DNA of 64,000 bases from Lytechinus variegatus (GCF_018143015.1 NC_054758.1:10152501-10216500); one strand, 5' to 3'; shown: positions 1 to 10,975, counted from the stretch's first letter. Program-made: numbers and translations. The notes: generated by a model not told the origin, from the letters alone.

Positions 1-216
1 GCTGAGGGTCGGGATCGATGTACTCCATTAGAGGTATATCGTTTCCATATCGATATAATATGATGTGGCCGTCTGCAAAGGAGATCCGATAGTGATCGTA
101 CGAAGGTTTGCCGGTCAGGGCAAGTGTGGCAGGATGGTTCTGGTATGTTTCATCCCACTCATAGACTTCTCGAAGTCGACGGATTGCGCCTCCGGTGTTT
201 TCCCACCCCCCGATGG
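1..216 (-). CDS. FAMeT-domain protein, exon d (second half of domain; runs off left edge)
   Basis: The reverse strand opens after an AG acceptor (bases 217-218) in phase 1 and reads IGGWENTGGAIRRLREVYEW, then further on YRISFADGHIILYRYGND and LMEYIDPDP, with no stop to the window edge. This is the second half of the farnesoic acid O-methyltransferase-like domain (the family named PF12248 in Pfam): the IGGWxNT core, the YRISxADGxI strand and the closing MEYxD. It joins exon c at 1864-2077 in frame, restoring MYEIAIGGW. In animals this domain is usually part of extracellular multidomain proteins and enzymatic activity is not established; I infer a binding or structural role. The downstream end is not in the window. 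Confidence 0.8.
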
Positions 217-349
217 CTGAAAATGAATATTGATAACTGCATTAGATTATCAATAAAAATAATAACAAACATGAAAATTACACTTTCTTAAAACTGCATT
301 CCACAGAGAGTAAGACATCTGTGAGACCACTGTAAGCAAGGTAAGGCCA

Positions 350-788
350 TGATGAAACTTGCTTGATTTGTCAAAGATCTCCGAGGTTTTTAACGATTTC
401 TGAGTGATCTTTCAGCAGTCTCTCGATGAACTTTAAAAATTATTATTAGTCTTTCAACAGTCTCCCTTTTTTTTGGGGGGGGGGGGGAGATCTATGAAAG
501 TCAGTCGTTCAGATGTCCTATCGGGTGTCTACTTCACTCTTGAAGAGTTCTTTCAGATGACTTGCTTAGTCTTTCTGAGGAATTCATTGATCTTTCAAAG
601 ATTTCTGGTAGAACGTCAGATAAACTTTTAGTGATCTCTCAATTGTCTTTTTGGTCTACTCGGTAATAGGGTCCTACGGTAATCTTGCTGGAAATGTCAT
701 TTTTGCTCTTTCTTGGGGTTTTCAGAGCCATTTCACAGAGACAGCACATTTCACTGACCTTGAAGATTGCTGAAAGACCTCGTCAATT
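350..788. repeat. Degenerate short-unit repeat (GATCTTTCAG/AGTCT words)
   Basis: Intronic stretch with many diverged copies of a roughly 20-bp phrase around GATCTTTCAG and AGTCTTTC, plus a T/G homopolymer block near 468-489. The units are too diverged for a clean period. Nothing coding is visible. Confidence 0.4.
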
Positions 789-1185
789 TTCCGTCTTCTA
801 GTGGTTTTCAAGGGTCCCAAACCAATGGTCGAGGGTTCGAATCCCACCCGACGCCAATGTCCTTTGCAAAGCAAAAATTGTGGTGTTAACCGGTGTACAT
901 AGAGGACCACACCAGTTATTTTACACCGGTGTTAAATTGGTGGTGTTAGTTTTACACCTATAAGTGTTATTACAACACCTAGGTTGTTACATTTACACTC
1001 TTTGGTGTTATGTTCAATCTCTAGGGTGTTATTTTAACACCTCAGGGTGTGGTCCTCTATTAACACCAATTGGTGTCAGTTTTAACACCACAGTTTTACA
1101 GTGTGGGAAGGCGCTCACCCACGTTTGTCACTCTCTACCCAGGTGTTAAATGGGTACCCGGTAGGCTGCGAACGCCAATTTGATT
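789..1185 (+). mobile_element. tRNA-derived SINE, interrupted by a MITE
   Basis: The head has a tRNA-like A-box region (TCTAGTGGTT) and a clear B box (GGTTCGAATCC at about 832). The SINE body resumes at about 1105 with CACTCTCTACCCAGGTGT and GGGTACCCGGTAGG, words also present, on the opposite strand, in the SINE at 62955-63231. The intervening 878-1104 is a separate fold-back element, so the MITE landed inside an older SINE. Confidence 0.6.
878..1104 (+). mobile_element. Fold-back MITE, GTGTTAA family, copy A
   Basis: Rich in GGTGTTAA and its complement TTAACACC. It ends in ACAGTTTTACAGTGT and contains paired blocks AGAGGACCACACC and GGTGTGGTCCTCT. A related copy in inverse orientation lies at 36009-36235 and a partial one at 5339-5476. 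Confidence 0.65.
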
Positions 1186-1863
1186 AGATTTGCACGCCGC
1201 GTGCACCGATAAAATTTTCAATGAACATTACATGGTTTATTCACATAAGAATTATTGAAATACATTATATTCATGAAGATTCATTGATACGTATACAAGT
1301 GAGTTTGACCATATATGACTACCTAGCAGATCGAGATAAGCAAACGTCCCCCCCCCGCTGCTTATTTTGAACACCATTAGTATGTACTCTTAAATAGGAA
1401 GTGTCCCAGATCTTGTGCATCCTTTTCAAAATGGAAGCAAGTATTTGTTGACTTTCCCTCATTTTATCTGCGGGGAGGGGCTTTTTATTCATGGGGAAAA
1501 ATAGTCATATCCGTCAAACTCTAATTACTATACTCTTGGCTTTTCTGCTGGCCATTTACTTGATTAACCAGTATGCTGTCTCATTTCCAAATCTAACGAT
1601 GAAATAACGATGATTACAATAAGTTTCTATAATCAACTTATAAAGGTTAGTGGCTGTAATTGTTACATTACTACAAGATTCTCCAAGTTAATGGAAGGGG
1701 ATGCAGTCTTTGAAAAATGGAAGAGAGAAAGAGAAAGATAATGTAGACCATAAGGAGATACGACATAAATACAAAAAAGATGCAAGTGTAATTTATAGCA
1801 CAACGGATGATATTGAAAAGATAATGGCAATGGAAACAGAAGAAGTATTTATGCTTCACGCAC
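1186..1863. other. Intronic interval, nothing recognised
   Basis: Intron of the FAMeT gene between exons d and c. It is AT-rich with a short C run near 1348. Short open frames on both strands have no recognisable composition or splice context. Confidence 0.4.
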
Positions 1864-2077
1864 CAATTTCGTACATATATCCAACGTCTTCTTCGTTGCT
1901 CCTGGAGAGTCCGATATGGGCGTCATTGTTAGCGCTGACCTCGAAGTCAAATGAAGTCATGCCAGGGACGACTGCTAATCCGGGAAAGGTATATTGTCTC
2001 GTGGTGCCAACGTTCACCGTGTGTAAAACCGGGCATGCTGTCATATTAATAAGATGTATATTGCATAATGTTTCCAT
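1864..2077 (-). CDS. FAMeT-domain protein, exon c (first half of domain)
   Basis: Open between an AG acceptor just above 2077 and a GTGCGT donor at 1863. The peptide includes RQYTFPGLAVVPGMTSFDFE, then VSANNDAHIGLSRSNEED and GYMYEI. The FDFEVxANNDAHIxLS pattern followed by MYEI is the first half of the FAMeT-like domain, completed by exon d with matching phase (1/1). The exon appears to start in phase 0, because the only usable acceptor abuts the first codon. The EGF exon upstream ends in phase 1, so the two cannot be joined directly and at least one exon is probably missing between 2078 and 3796. Confidence 0.8.
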
Positions 2078-2420
2078 CTGATTATATCATTTAATGTTTG
2101 TATTTCAATACGGTACAGCCGTACATACAAACTTCTTTTACGTACGGAATGAATAACTGGCAATGTTCAAGTTAACTAACAAAAAGGGGATTTTCTTCCC
2201 CAATATTGTTCTTGTATGTTCCAGGAGCAAATCAGTTACAAATAACTAGATGCCAGCGTCAGTTCGGTGCAATTATTACTTTAGTTATATTTGAAAAATT
2301 TCCAGTAAATTCAGCAGAAAGAATGAATAGCAATGTATGACTATACGTATAATTTCCACCCTACTGACTACTTATGGAGTCATATTAACTAGATTTGTTT
2401 CTAAAGATTGTACACTTAGG

Positions 2421-2637
2421 GGGTGTTGCAAGAAAATATTTGCGATCAATTGCAAATATTCTGTTGCAATTTTACAATGGATGGATCAATTTCAGCTCTA
2501 GCAAATCAGATTAAACTTCTTGTTTCAAGGAGCAGATTAGCAATCAATTACTAATTTGTAATTAAATGCAAGATATATGATTGATTTAGGGACCAAAAAT
2601 TGACTTGCAATCGATCGAAAGTTTCTTGCAACACCCC
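2421..2637. mobile_element. Fold-back MITE with GGGGTGTTGCAAGAAA termini
   Basis: Starts GGGGTGTTGCAAGAAA and ends with close to its reverse complement (TTTCTTGCAACACCCC). The interior is AT-rich and contains TTGCAA and CGATC words on both arms. It lies in the intron between the EGF and FAMeT exons. Confidence 0.7.
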
Positions 2638-2704
2638 GTTAGAACTATTGTCAATCTAATTAAGCTATCGATCGATCACCAAGCATTCATCTGTTTTGAC
2701 TAAT

Positions 2705-3480
2705 ATTTATTGAAATTGAAATTGAAAAGGTTTTTTTCAAAATCATTGCACGTTGCAGCCAAAAGGCTGAATTGTGTACAATTTACAGGTATATACATGT
2801 ATAAATAGATGATTTAGAAACATCAAAACTTGAAATGATTAAGAGAATATAATGCAACTTAACAAAAGAACAAATAGAATACTGAAAGGTGGTGGTGGTG
2901 GAAGAATGCTTATTGACAAACATCGCCACTCAAATTCAAACAATAAAAACATAGATTTAAGCAAGTAACAAAAGAACTAAAGACAGGAGGGTGTCTGGGG
3001 ACGAGCGAGCAGTCAAGTTCAATGCACAGCTCCAGCCAGGGAATGCCAATCCCTCAACAACACCATTCAACCTGGGCAATGGAATTGGTTATTCAAATCC
3101 ATCGCTCAGGCGGAACTTAGGGTCAGCTAACCCCACTGGAGCTATGCATTAATAGGGCCGACAAACAATCTCTTACAAAAAAAAACCATTCACATTCACA
3201 GCACACTCCTCATTCATCCAACAACCATAAGCACGTTAAATAAAACAACTGCACCCACCAACCCAGCAGTCACCCCTCACACCTTGCACTCATTAAGCAT
3301 ACAGAAAAAAAACCAAAAAAAAGAAGAAGAACCAAGGGGGAGGGGGTGAGTGGTCGCCCGTCCCAAGAAACCGTCCTGCTCAATCCTGAGAACGATTACT
3401 TAAAATTTGAAGAATGACGCAGTTTGTAAAATAACACATCTTCCACCACATGAGAAATCTTAATAAAAATGAGTAAACTA
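2705..3480 (-). mobile_element. Probable antisense LINE 3' end
   Basis: On the reverse strand the block ends in a repeated TTTCAA tail (ATTGAAATTGAAATTGAAA on the plus strand near 2711), a common microsatellite-like LINE tail. No reverse-transcriptase reading frame is left. The assignment rests on tail type and position only. Confidence 0.35.
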
Positions 3481-3796
3481 TTGGCATAAAAAACATTGTT
3501 TCCTTTTAGTTGTTACAATGTGAAATACATGCATTAAAATCAGGACTAATAAAGGTCAAGTCAACCCCAGGGAAATTGGTAAATTGGAACAGCAGTTTAG
3601 TCCTAAGTTTCGAAGACGAAGATGCCAATATTTCGCTTGTCGAGAGTCCAGGACAAAACTGCTGTTTTGATCAACAATTTTCGACAAAGGCTTTTTGGTT
3701 GTTCTTTGATATGGAATGCATTTGGTAATACATATTTAATGTTCTTGAATCATTATGCGTCGTAGAAGGGAGACATTTGTAATACATCATACTTAC

Positions 3797-3895
3797 AACA
3801 TGTGGCACCATAGAAGTTTTCAGGACAGATGCATTCGAATCCGATGACAGTTTCCTTGCAGGTTCCTTCGTTGAGACAAGGGCTTGATATGCAAG
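3797..3895 (-). CDS. EGF-like domain exon (same multidomain gene)
   Basis: A 99-bp symmetrical phase 1-1 exon, acceptor CCACAG and donor GTAAGTATG. It reads [19 protein letters not shown] followed by [13 protein letters not shown]. The six cysteines in the spacing CxxxxCxxxxxC, then CxC and the final C, with NEGTC and GF.C.CP, are a textbook EGF-like domain, normally extracellular and disulfide-bonded. A single EGF domain on its own 1-1 exon is the usual mobile-module organisation. Its incoming phase matches the donor of the exon at 5889-6083, so those two are very likely consecutive. The classical calcium-binding signature before the first cysteine is not evident. Confidence 0.85.
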
Positions 3896-4469
3896 CTGTG
3901 GATGGAAAAGGGTAGGCGTATATAATACGAGCTTTCATATGCTTTCCCATATAGAGTTCGTGCTCGCATTGCCTGCTCGATGAGATACAGATCTTGCTCT
4001 AGAGGCTTTAATTGAGATTAAAATATCATCCAGTTTTTTAAGTCAATGAACAAAAAAAAAGACAATAATTTCCGAGATTTTGTTTGGTTTACAAAATCAG
4101 CTTTAAAAGGTGCTCAGAAAAAAAAAGTGAAACTCGAGGGACTGAATATCATATTTTTTTAATCCCTAAATCTTATTGTTAGTTACATATCTACCCTGTT
4201 CATATCACAATGCTTACAATATCCAGTTTCAGGTTGGAATATAAAATGTTTCAGCTCGCGCTTCGCGCTCGCTTTATTTACTAAGGGATTATGAGATGCC
4301 ATTATCTTGTTTATAATAAAGCTAAGAAAACACTGTTAGGACTATCCATTTAAAGAAACCAACAGAAATAACCTTTAAGCGGTTGATCTTTGAAAATGTA
4401 GATTCAGAAACTCGTAACTAGGTGTAGTATAAATAGTTTTTTTATAGGTAATAATTTTAAGTCTAAATA
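3896..4469. other. Intronic interval with a GCGCTTCGCGCTCGC repeat word
   Basis: No coding signal. The short palindrome-rich word CTCGCGCTTCGCGCTCGC at about 4255 recurs in variant form near 10130-10250 and 31113-31215, which marks a dispersed repeat family. Confidence 0.35.
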
Positions 4470-5167
4470 TTAAAGGGTAATGAAACCTTTTGAATAAGTA
4501 GGAACAGAAAATCAAAGAAACAGATCAACGAAAGTTTGAGAAAAATCGGACAAGCAATGAGAAAGTTATGAGCATTTGAATATTTCGATCACTAATGCTA
4601 CGGAGATCCTCCCATTGGCAATGCGACAGGGATGTGTGATGTCACATGTGAACAACTTTCCCTTTGATGGACTATAAAAACAAAACCCAAAATGTCTGTT
4701 TTTCTTTTTATTATGGTGATACAAACTCTTTATCCATGATGTATTCCTTAAAATGTGTATCACATGCCCTCCTATAGAAAGAATACATGATTGAATTGAT
4801 TACCAAATATTACTGTCAGGTATAATTACAAGGAATAGTACATCACATATAAACAAAACATTTGGTAATTGGAGCTAACATAATAGCAAGATGCTAATCG
4901 ATGCTGACCTATTGATAGATGTGATAAAAGAGACAATTCAAGTGAAATATATACTAAAGTAATGGGAAGAGTTATTCCCACGTGACATCATGCATCTTTA
5001 TCGCATTGCCAATGTGAGGATATCCATATCCATTAGTGATCACAATATTCAAATGCTCATAACCTTCTCATTATTTTTCCGATTTTTCTTAAACTTTCGT
5101 TGATGTTTCTTTGAGTTTTCTGTTTTCACACAAGCTATCTTGTTCTAAAGGTCTCATTCTCCTTTAA
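4470..5167. mobile_element. TTAA-flanked MITE M1
   Basis: Bounded by TTAA at 4470 and 5164. Termini are AGGGTAATGAAACC and GGTCTCATTCTCCT, and interior words such as AAAAATCGGACAA recur in inverse form on the other arm. It is related to M5 (32244) and M6 (42682). Confidence 0.7.
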
Positions 5168-5338
5168 GTAATCCTGTAATTCACATGTCTATTTTCTTTG
5201 TTTGCAGTAGGCTATGTGAATGTAGTTTCCTTTATTGTAATGCGCGTAGAGAAACTTTCAGTTTATTATGCGTTATATAGGAGAAGTATTATTATTATTA
5301 TAAAAAATATCTTTTTGCCCCCCACCCGCCCCTGAATT

Positions 5339-5476
5339 GCACCTTTGGTTGTTACCTTTACACCCTTGTTGTTATATTCAAACTCTAGGGTGTTATTACA
5401 ACACTTCAGTGTGTGGTCCTTTGAGGATTTGAGGAGGCCAACTGGTGTCAATTTAAGCACCCAGTTTTTACAGGGT
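5339..5476. mobile_element. Partial GTGTTAA-family MITE, copy B
   Basis: Shares GGTGTTATTACAACAC, TGTGTGGTCCT and the CAGTTTTTACAG end with the copies at 878 and 36009. The left end is degraded. Confidence 0.5.
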
Positions 5477-5888
5477 AATGACATCCGTCGTGCAAAAGGC
5501 TCCTTGTTATCAACTTAAGGCCGATATGGTCATATGGACATAAATTTGTAATGCGCCAGTATCCATCAAAAGAGATGCACATGGCGCAGTAAAGAAAGAA
5601 GAAAAAAAAGAATAATCAAGAGATTAAAAAGGGGAAGAATTGTAATTACTTAAAAGCTTGTGTGAATAACCAGGTTTTTAGAGAATTCTTGAAGTGGTGA
5701 GACAAGAAATACAGATATCTTTTGGAAGCATATTCCATAGGAATGGCCCAGCGTATAGGGAGGGTCGACCCCCCATGAATTATGAGATTGTGGTACAGAA
5801 AGTTAGGATAAACTAGCCGACCTAATCTACGAGATTGTAAGGAGTTATCAAGTCACAGTTGTAATCATAGGGGTAAGATATGAATTAC
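5477..5888. other. Intronic interval, unidentified repeat-like sequence
   Basis: Contains AATGCGCCAGT/ATGGCGCAG words seen at LINE and SINE 3' ends, but no frame or terminal repeats. Probably old element debris. Confidence 0.3.
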
Positions 5889-6083
5889 CTGGAATTTCAC
5901 AAATAAATCTATGCTCCACGTTTGCTAGTTCTGGTATATCTTTCATCCAGGAAAGGTCATTTTGTATCAATTTGGGTACCATGGTAACAATGTGACCATC
6001 TTCGAGGGTTTTGGCGCCGCAGACCATATCTTCTACACCCGGGCAAAATTCAGCTTCTCCCGTTGTAACGGACCGTTGAACAA
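5889..6083 (-). CDS. Extracellular-type exon upstream of EGF exon
   Basis: Reverse-strand 195-bp exon, phase 1-1, acceptor AATGCAG and donor GTAATTC. It reads QRSVTTGEAEFCPGVEDMVC, then GAKTLEDGHIVTMVP and ending ELANVEHRFICEIPG. Three cysteines and the HRFICE ending recall the last strand of a C-type lectin-like domain, but the usual WND motif is absent, so I leave the domain unassigned. Its donor phase joins the EGF exon at 3797-3895 (G + CT gives Ala, then Cys). Upstream exons with the signal peptide were not found between here and 10,838. Confidence 0.6.
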
Positions 6084-6237
6084 CTGCATTGATGACAATG
6101 ACGTTATTTAAAAGGGTTGTCATGCATTTTCCCCGTCTTAAACAAAGTTTCGAATGATATGATCAGCTTCAATTACATAGAAATCCACCAATGTCATCAT
6201 TTTTATGCAAGATAATTTATATGCAAAATGTCAATTT

Positions 6238-6320
6238 GATACTACTACTACTACTACCACACATGATGATGATGACAATAATAATAACAACAATTATAAT
6301 AACAACAATAATAATAACGG
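6238..6320. repeat. ACT/GAT/AAT trinucleotide microsatellites
   Basis: Successive short runs of ACT, GAT, AAT and AAC triplets. They directly precede an antisense SINE and are probably related to its tail. Confidence 0.7.
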
Positions 6321-6600
6321 CATATTTACCAGGGTAGCCCACTGAAGTTCCGAAAACTGTTCTTCCAGCTGGCCCTGCTAATATTACCCCGGCTAAGCTA
6401 TATGCTACCGATTAAAGTGCATACAGCTTTTTGAGGAATTAATCCTACCGTTACCCATTTAACTCTCCTGGGTTGAGTGCAGCACATTATGGATAAATTT
6501 CTTGCTGAAGGAAAACACGCCACGGCTATGATTCGAACCAATGATTTTCTGTTTGAAAGGCGAGAGTCAGAACCACTAGACCACGACGCACCCACGTATT
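6321..6600 (-). mobile_element. tRNA-derived SINE (antisense)
   Basis: On the reverse strand a tRNA-like head (GTCTAGTGGTTCTGAC and a diverged GGTTCGAATC B box near 6530) is followed by the CTTCAGCAAGAAATTTATCC and CACTCAACCCAGG body words. These are shared with the copies at 34980 and 47526. The microsatellite at 6238-6320 fits the tail position. Confidence 0.65.
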
Positions 6601-7019
6601 TATAAACATTTTTTTTATATTTATATACAAAGAGGAGCACACTGAATCGTCAAGAAATAATGCATGCCAAGAAGCGATGCATGCATGAATATACATTAAA
6701 AAAAAATTATCTAAGAAAACATTATGAACCAAAAAACATGGTGCCGCTGGCTTTCCATAGTAAAAGTAATGATACCTCTTTGTAAGACGGAGGCCAAGAC
6801 ACGTTAACCGACGTATGCCGACATACAAATGCCATATTCCGATGAATGGCGCAAAACTGTACCGTTTTTTGTAATTTATCTACCCATTTGTATTGTTGGT
6901 AAGTTAAAATTAATTTGTTAACATGTCATAGTAAATTAGTAGTTTTTTCTGTATATTTCCAAAGGAACTGTTGCTGGGCGGCTAGTGCCATTCCAAGCGT
7001 CATCAGAGGGTTTTTGTTC
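6601..7019. other. Interval with no recognised feature
   Basis: AT-rich. Short open frames lack any family signature and no terminal repeats are visible. Confidence 0.35.
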
Positions 7020-7563
7020 TTAAAGGACAAGTCTATCCCCAAAGAATGTTGATTTGAATCAAAGAGAAAAATCAATCAAGCATAATGCTGAAAATTTCAT
7101 CAAAATCGGATGAAAAATAAAAAGGTTACGACATTTTCAAGTTTTGCTTATTTTTCACAAATCGGTTATATGTACAACTCAGTGGCATGGAAATAAGGGG
7201 TGGATGATGTCCATCGATCGCTATTTCTTTTGTTTTTTTAACTATTGATCCGATTATACAATATTCAATTTGTATAGATTTTTGTTTTTACAATAAGGGC
7301 CAACTTGACTGAACCATAAAATGTTCAAACAATGGTAATTCCACAATAAATAACAAAAGAAATAGTGAGTTGGTACTGTCATCAGAAGTTCCCTCATTTG
7401 CGTACCGACCCGGATGTGCATATAACTGTTTTGTCATATCAAGAAAAACTTCAAAATGTCATAACTTTACATCCTATTTTGATAAATTTTCAGAGTTATG
7501 TTTGTTAGATTTTCCCCTTTTTTATTCATATCAATATTTTCTTGGGGTGGACTTGGTCCTTAA
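7020..7563. mobile_element. TTAA-flanked MITE M2
   Basis: TTAA at 7020 and 7560 enclose complementary ends, AGGACAAGTCTATCCCC and GGGGTGGACTTGGTCCT. Interior words (ATCAAAATCGGATG) match M4 at 29511-30116. Confidence 0.7.
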
Positions 7564-8379
7564 TGAAACACCAACGTGGATAGGCCGAGCCATTTTCTAC
7601 ATCTCATGTCTTAATATAGAGTATTCTTTTTATAACGCAAATGACTCTTCATATACATAAATTGAAATTTTGATTTACAGGCTAAATTCTGGAAATCGTG
7701 TTATTTTTAGGCAAATATTTTGAGAAAGGATTCAGTAAAAATCTGCATCAGTGAAGAAAGATTGAGGCTGACGGAAAAAAACATAAATTCCGTTGTCCTA
7801 GTAAAAATACCAAATGGAAAATGATGCACTCACCTGAGAAAATAAAACTGAGAAGAAATGAAATATTTGCATTGGATCTGCCTCCCATCGTGATGAATTA
7901 TAGTACATCGATTGGTGTCACTTTGCTGTTACAAATCCCTGTTTTGCGGCTCACTCACATGAGAAGAACAAAAAAAAACCCACGCTGGAAGGAACAGAGA
8001 GCTGCATTGGACATGCAGGTTCGCATACTGTATTAACATGATTAAAGTCTTTGGTGCGTGGCGGGCTGTCCATGCTGCCAGCGACATAATGTAATGTTGC
8101 AGCAAATTAATTGCATCTCAGTATAAATTGATTTACCTGGTAGTACTGAAAATGACCATGTTTACTTTGAAAATTATGGAGGAATGCGGGGATATTCGCC
8201 CTATATTGTTTTCACCGTCGCCTTTGGAAATAAAAGCACGAAGATCGTGCATGTGTGGTATTATTGTATTCATTATCTTTATCAGCGACATTGTCATCGC
8301 TAAAATGATTGTAGACCTCATAAGAATAATAGTTATCAAAATCATTATCGTCATAATCATTCTGGTCATCTTCATCATC
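7564..8379. other. Interval with no recognised feature
   Basis: Between MITE M2 and the ATC microsatellite. No splice-compatible conserved peptide or repeat terminus was recognised. Confidence 0.35.
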
Positions 8380-8835
8380 ATCATCGCAATCCCTGCCATA
8401 ATACATCAGCAACATCATCGTTATCTTCATCATAATTACAATCAATATCACCGCCATCATTATCGATATAGTTAATTTACTTGTTATTTATGCCCGTATG
8501 TATTTTTTTCTTTTTCTTTCTTTCACAATTTTGATTTTGCTCATTTTGTAAAGCGCTGTGATATAATCATTGTAAAGAGCGCTATATAAAAACTTATATT
8601 GTATTGTATTGTATTATATTGATATCATCATGATTATATCTTCATGATCATCATCATCACCATCATCATGATCACCATGATCACCATCATCACCATCATC
8701 ATCATTACCATCATTATCATCATTATCATCATCACCATTATCACCATCATCACCATCATTATCCTCCTCATCATTATCATCATCATCATGATCATCATCA
8801 CCATCATCATCATCAATCATCATTCTCCTCCTCAT
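8380..8835. repeat. ATC/GAT trinucleotide microsatellite with a SINE-tail-like insert
   Basis: Long impure (ATC)n tract, strongest at 8640-8830. Between the two tracts, 8540-8620 carries AAAGCGCTGTGATATAATC and AGAGCGCTATATAAA, words typical of SINE 3' ends in this window. The poly-Ile, poly-Asp and poly-Met frames here are products of the repeat. Confidence 0.85.
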
Positions 8836-9321
8836 CACAATCGCTTTCCCAAATATCATCACAGGCATCACCATTTCGACTGTAATAAATAAAGCAGTAA
8901 CACCAAACCATTACAAAATTGATTGGAGCATTGATAATCCGCATACATTGCTTTATTCGTTTTTCATCATCCCAAAGTCACAAATTACGTTTTTGGTGAG
9001 GTTTTGTTGAACGAATATAATTTGATTAATCTTTTGTGCCATGCCATTACCGTACATAATGTATATACATAATAATAAAAAATAAGATTTTCATACTGCG
9101 TCTTTTTAATTGATTGGGCCAATACGTCATTGTTTGGTAATACAACACACCGTTGAAGATTTTTTTTCTTTACTTCATATTACTTATTTGTAATTGCACT
9201 TATAATATGAACTTTTAATTTCTCCCTTTTTCGGTTTCATAACCAATGCTATCTGCGTTTGGTGGAGTGTATGAGGGTGCATAAGGGTGTGTGCGTGTAC
9301 TCATCAGGAGCCCTTAACACA
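8836..9321. other. Interval with no recognised feature
   Basis: AT-rich sequence with a short TG-rich stretch at about 9265-9300. Nothing coding was recognised. Confidence 0.35.
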
Positions 9322-9659
9322 CACTGCAAAAACACCGGTATTGATTAAACACCAGCCCGGTATCTATATATGTCGATCCACACCAAACCGATATTGGTTT
9401 AACACTATTGGTGTTACACTCTAAAAAATGAAGTGCTAATTTAGCTCTTAAAAAGCGTGTATAGTGACTGCACTTGAACTAGACAAATCAGCACTCCGAA
9501 GTGCAGTCACTATACACGCTCTTTAAGAGATAAATAAGCACTTCAGTTTTTAGAGTGTATTTAAATGCCAAATTGGTGTAAGACTAACGCCAAACCGGTG
9601 GTGTTTCAACACCGATATAGATACCAGGCTGGTGTTATATTAGCACCGGCGTTTTTGCA
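9322..9659. mobile_element. Fold-back MITE with CACTGCAAAAACRCCGG termini
   Basis: Left end CACTGCAAAAACACCGG, right end its near reverse complement (CCGGCGTTTTTGCAGTG). Further in, CCAGCCCGGTATCTATAT pairs with ATATAGATACCAGGCTGG. The right flank is TA, while the left flank has decayed. A second palindromic element sits inside it. Confidence 0.8.
9417..9557. mobile_element. Nested near-perfect palindromic MITE with TA target duplication
   Basis: A 141-bp element ending in CACTCTAAAAA and TTTTTAGAGTG, flanked on both sides by TA (9415-9416 and 9558-9559). The arms are almost perfectly complementary (for example GTGTATAGTGACTGCACTT with AAGTGCAGTCACTATACAC). TA duplication and end type fit a Tc1/mariner-like non-autonomous element. 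Confidence 0.85.
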
Positions 9660-9663
9660 GTGT

Positions 9664-9795
9664 AAAGTTTAGCAATCGATCGTACTCATGATTTTTAATC
9701 ATGTACATGTAATTGTACATTGTAGCCAATGCAATCAACCGTTGAAAATGTCACACGATGAGAGCGAAGCTTTGTGTTACGGGTCCCAGGTTTTG
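9664..9795. mobile_element. Partial MITE related to 48917-49039
   Basis: Shares TGTACATTGTAGCCAATG and the TTGTGTTACGGGTCCCAGG end with the complete element at 48917-49039. The left terminus is lost. Confidence 0.5.
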
Positions 9796-10099
9796 CGTCC
9801 CAGAATAAAGGAAACGGGAATTTCCGGTTAGAACCAGTTATATAGTAATCAATATTATTTTCATTTACTTCATTTTAACATCGAGAATGTTCTCTTTATA
9901 TCAAATACATCTTAAATTATAATATGAGTAGCTCACACCCAGATGAGCAAAAAGAGTTTGAATATTCAATTTCTAAACCATATTGCACAGAAAAAAAATG
10001 GATGAAGATTCATTTAACAGTTTAAAGAAACACAAATTTATACTGATATTTTTTACCTGGATAAATATATTCTAATAAAATAAATAAAATAGTGACTGA

Positions 10100-10350
10100 T
10101 GAATAGGATACATATTTCACCAATCGCATATTGCGAGTGTGGAGTGCGAGCTGATAATTTGTGATATTCCAACCTGAAAACTAGGTAATCTGAGCATTTT
10201 TAAACCAAGTATACAGAATGAGTACCTTACTGAACATGATGCGAGCGCGAACCAAAAATTTTGTTTTTTTAAATCTAAAAACGTGTTATGTTTTACTTCA
10301 AAAAGGCATATCATTGTGAAAAGGGCACATTTCATTTTGAAAAAAGGCAC
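10100..10350. repeat. Dispersed repeat with GAGTGCGAGCTGA words
   Basis: Contains GAGTGCGAGCTGATAATTT and GATGCGAGCGCGAAC. Similar words and order occur at 31113-31260, marking a low-copy dispersed repeat. It lies just downstream of the transporter gene. Confidence 0.4.
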
Positions 10351-10837
10351 TTTCCATTTTGAAAAACTGAAAACTTTAAAAATACCATTGTAGTTCCCTT
10401 TTTGTGCTTAGTTTTCAAAATCTCACACGAAATGTGTGCTACCTGTAGTGTTTAGGGTGCAATTTTGAGCGGGGTTTTTGATACCTTTTTATGAAAGTGT
10501 GTGACTAAGTTTAAAACGTACTTCAAAGGCTACTCTATACAATACTAGTTACTCTTTGACTAATGGTTAAAGTCCGAGTAGGGTTTTCTAGAACAATGTT
10601 GGAATGAGCAATTATCTCGACTACAACACTAGATTACGGAAAGATTGGAGAATATCTTGATTATACCTCGGAATATTAAAGTTTGTATTTTATCTCTGTC
10701 GTACAAAAGCATACTCATTCTACTAAAAGGTATAGAACTGCAATGTCGGAGATAGATTTGAGCAGTCACCTATTAGGCCCCGCCCAATCTCGAATAAAGT
10801 GACGTCATGAATCACAGCCCAATTAGTGAATCCGAGT

Positions 10838-10975
10838 CTAGACTCCGGAATCGCAGTTAGATCCTTCTTTCGTGGCGTTGCCATCATTTTCCACGCTCTT
10901 TTCGATCTCTGTCTCAGCGTTTCCAGCTGGGAGATCCCCGTTTTCCTTACCTTCCTCGATCTCCAATTCAGCCTC
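10838..10975 (-). CDS. SLC1A: SLC1A exon 10: acidic C-terminal tail and stop
   Basis: The acceptor TTTTTAG precedes an acidic cytoplasmic tail ([19 protein letters not shown], residues 515-559) ending CDSGV and TAG. The last residues S-G-V fit a class I PDZ-binding motif, as EAAT C-termini often carry. The join to exon 9 depends on a weak donor. Confidence 0.75.
   Translation of the reverse strand, partial: EAELEIEEGKENGDLPAGNAETEIEKSVENDGNATKEGSNCDSGV

Noticed and set aside
5889..6083. A standard C-type lectin domain call
   Set aside because: The HRFICE ending is suggestive, but the WND motif and expected cysteine spacing are absent, so the domain is left unassigned.
8133..8892. Several open frames rich in Ile, Met, His or Asp on both strands
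   Set aside because: They are translations of the ATC/GAT microsatellite in different frames, with no conserved sequence or splice context.
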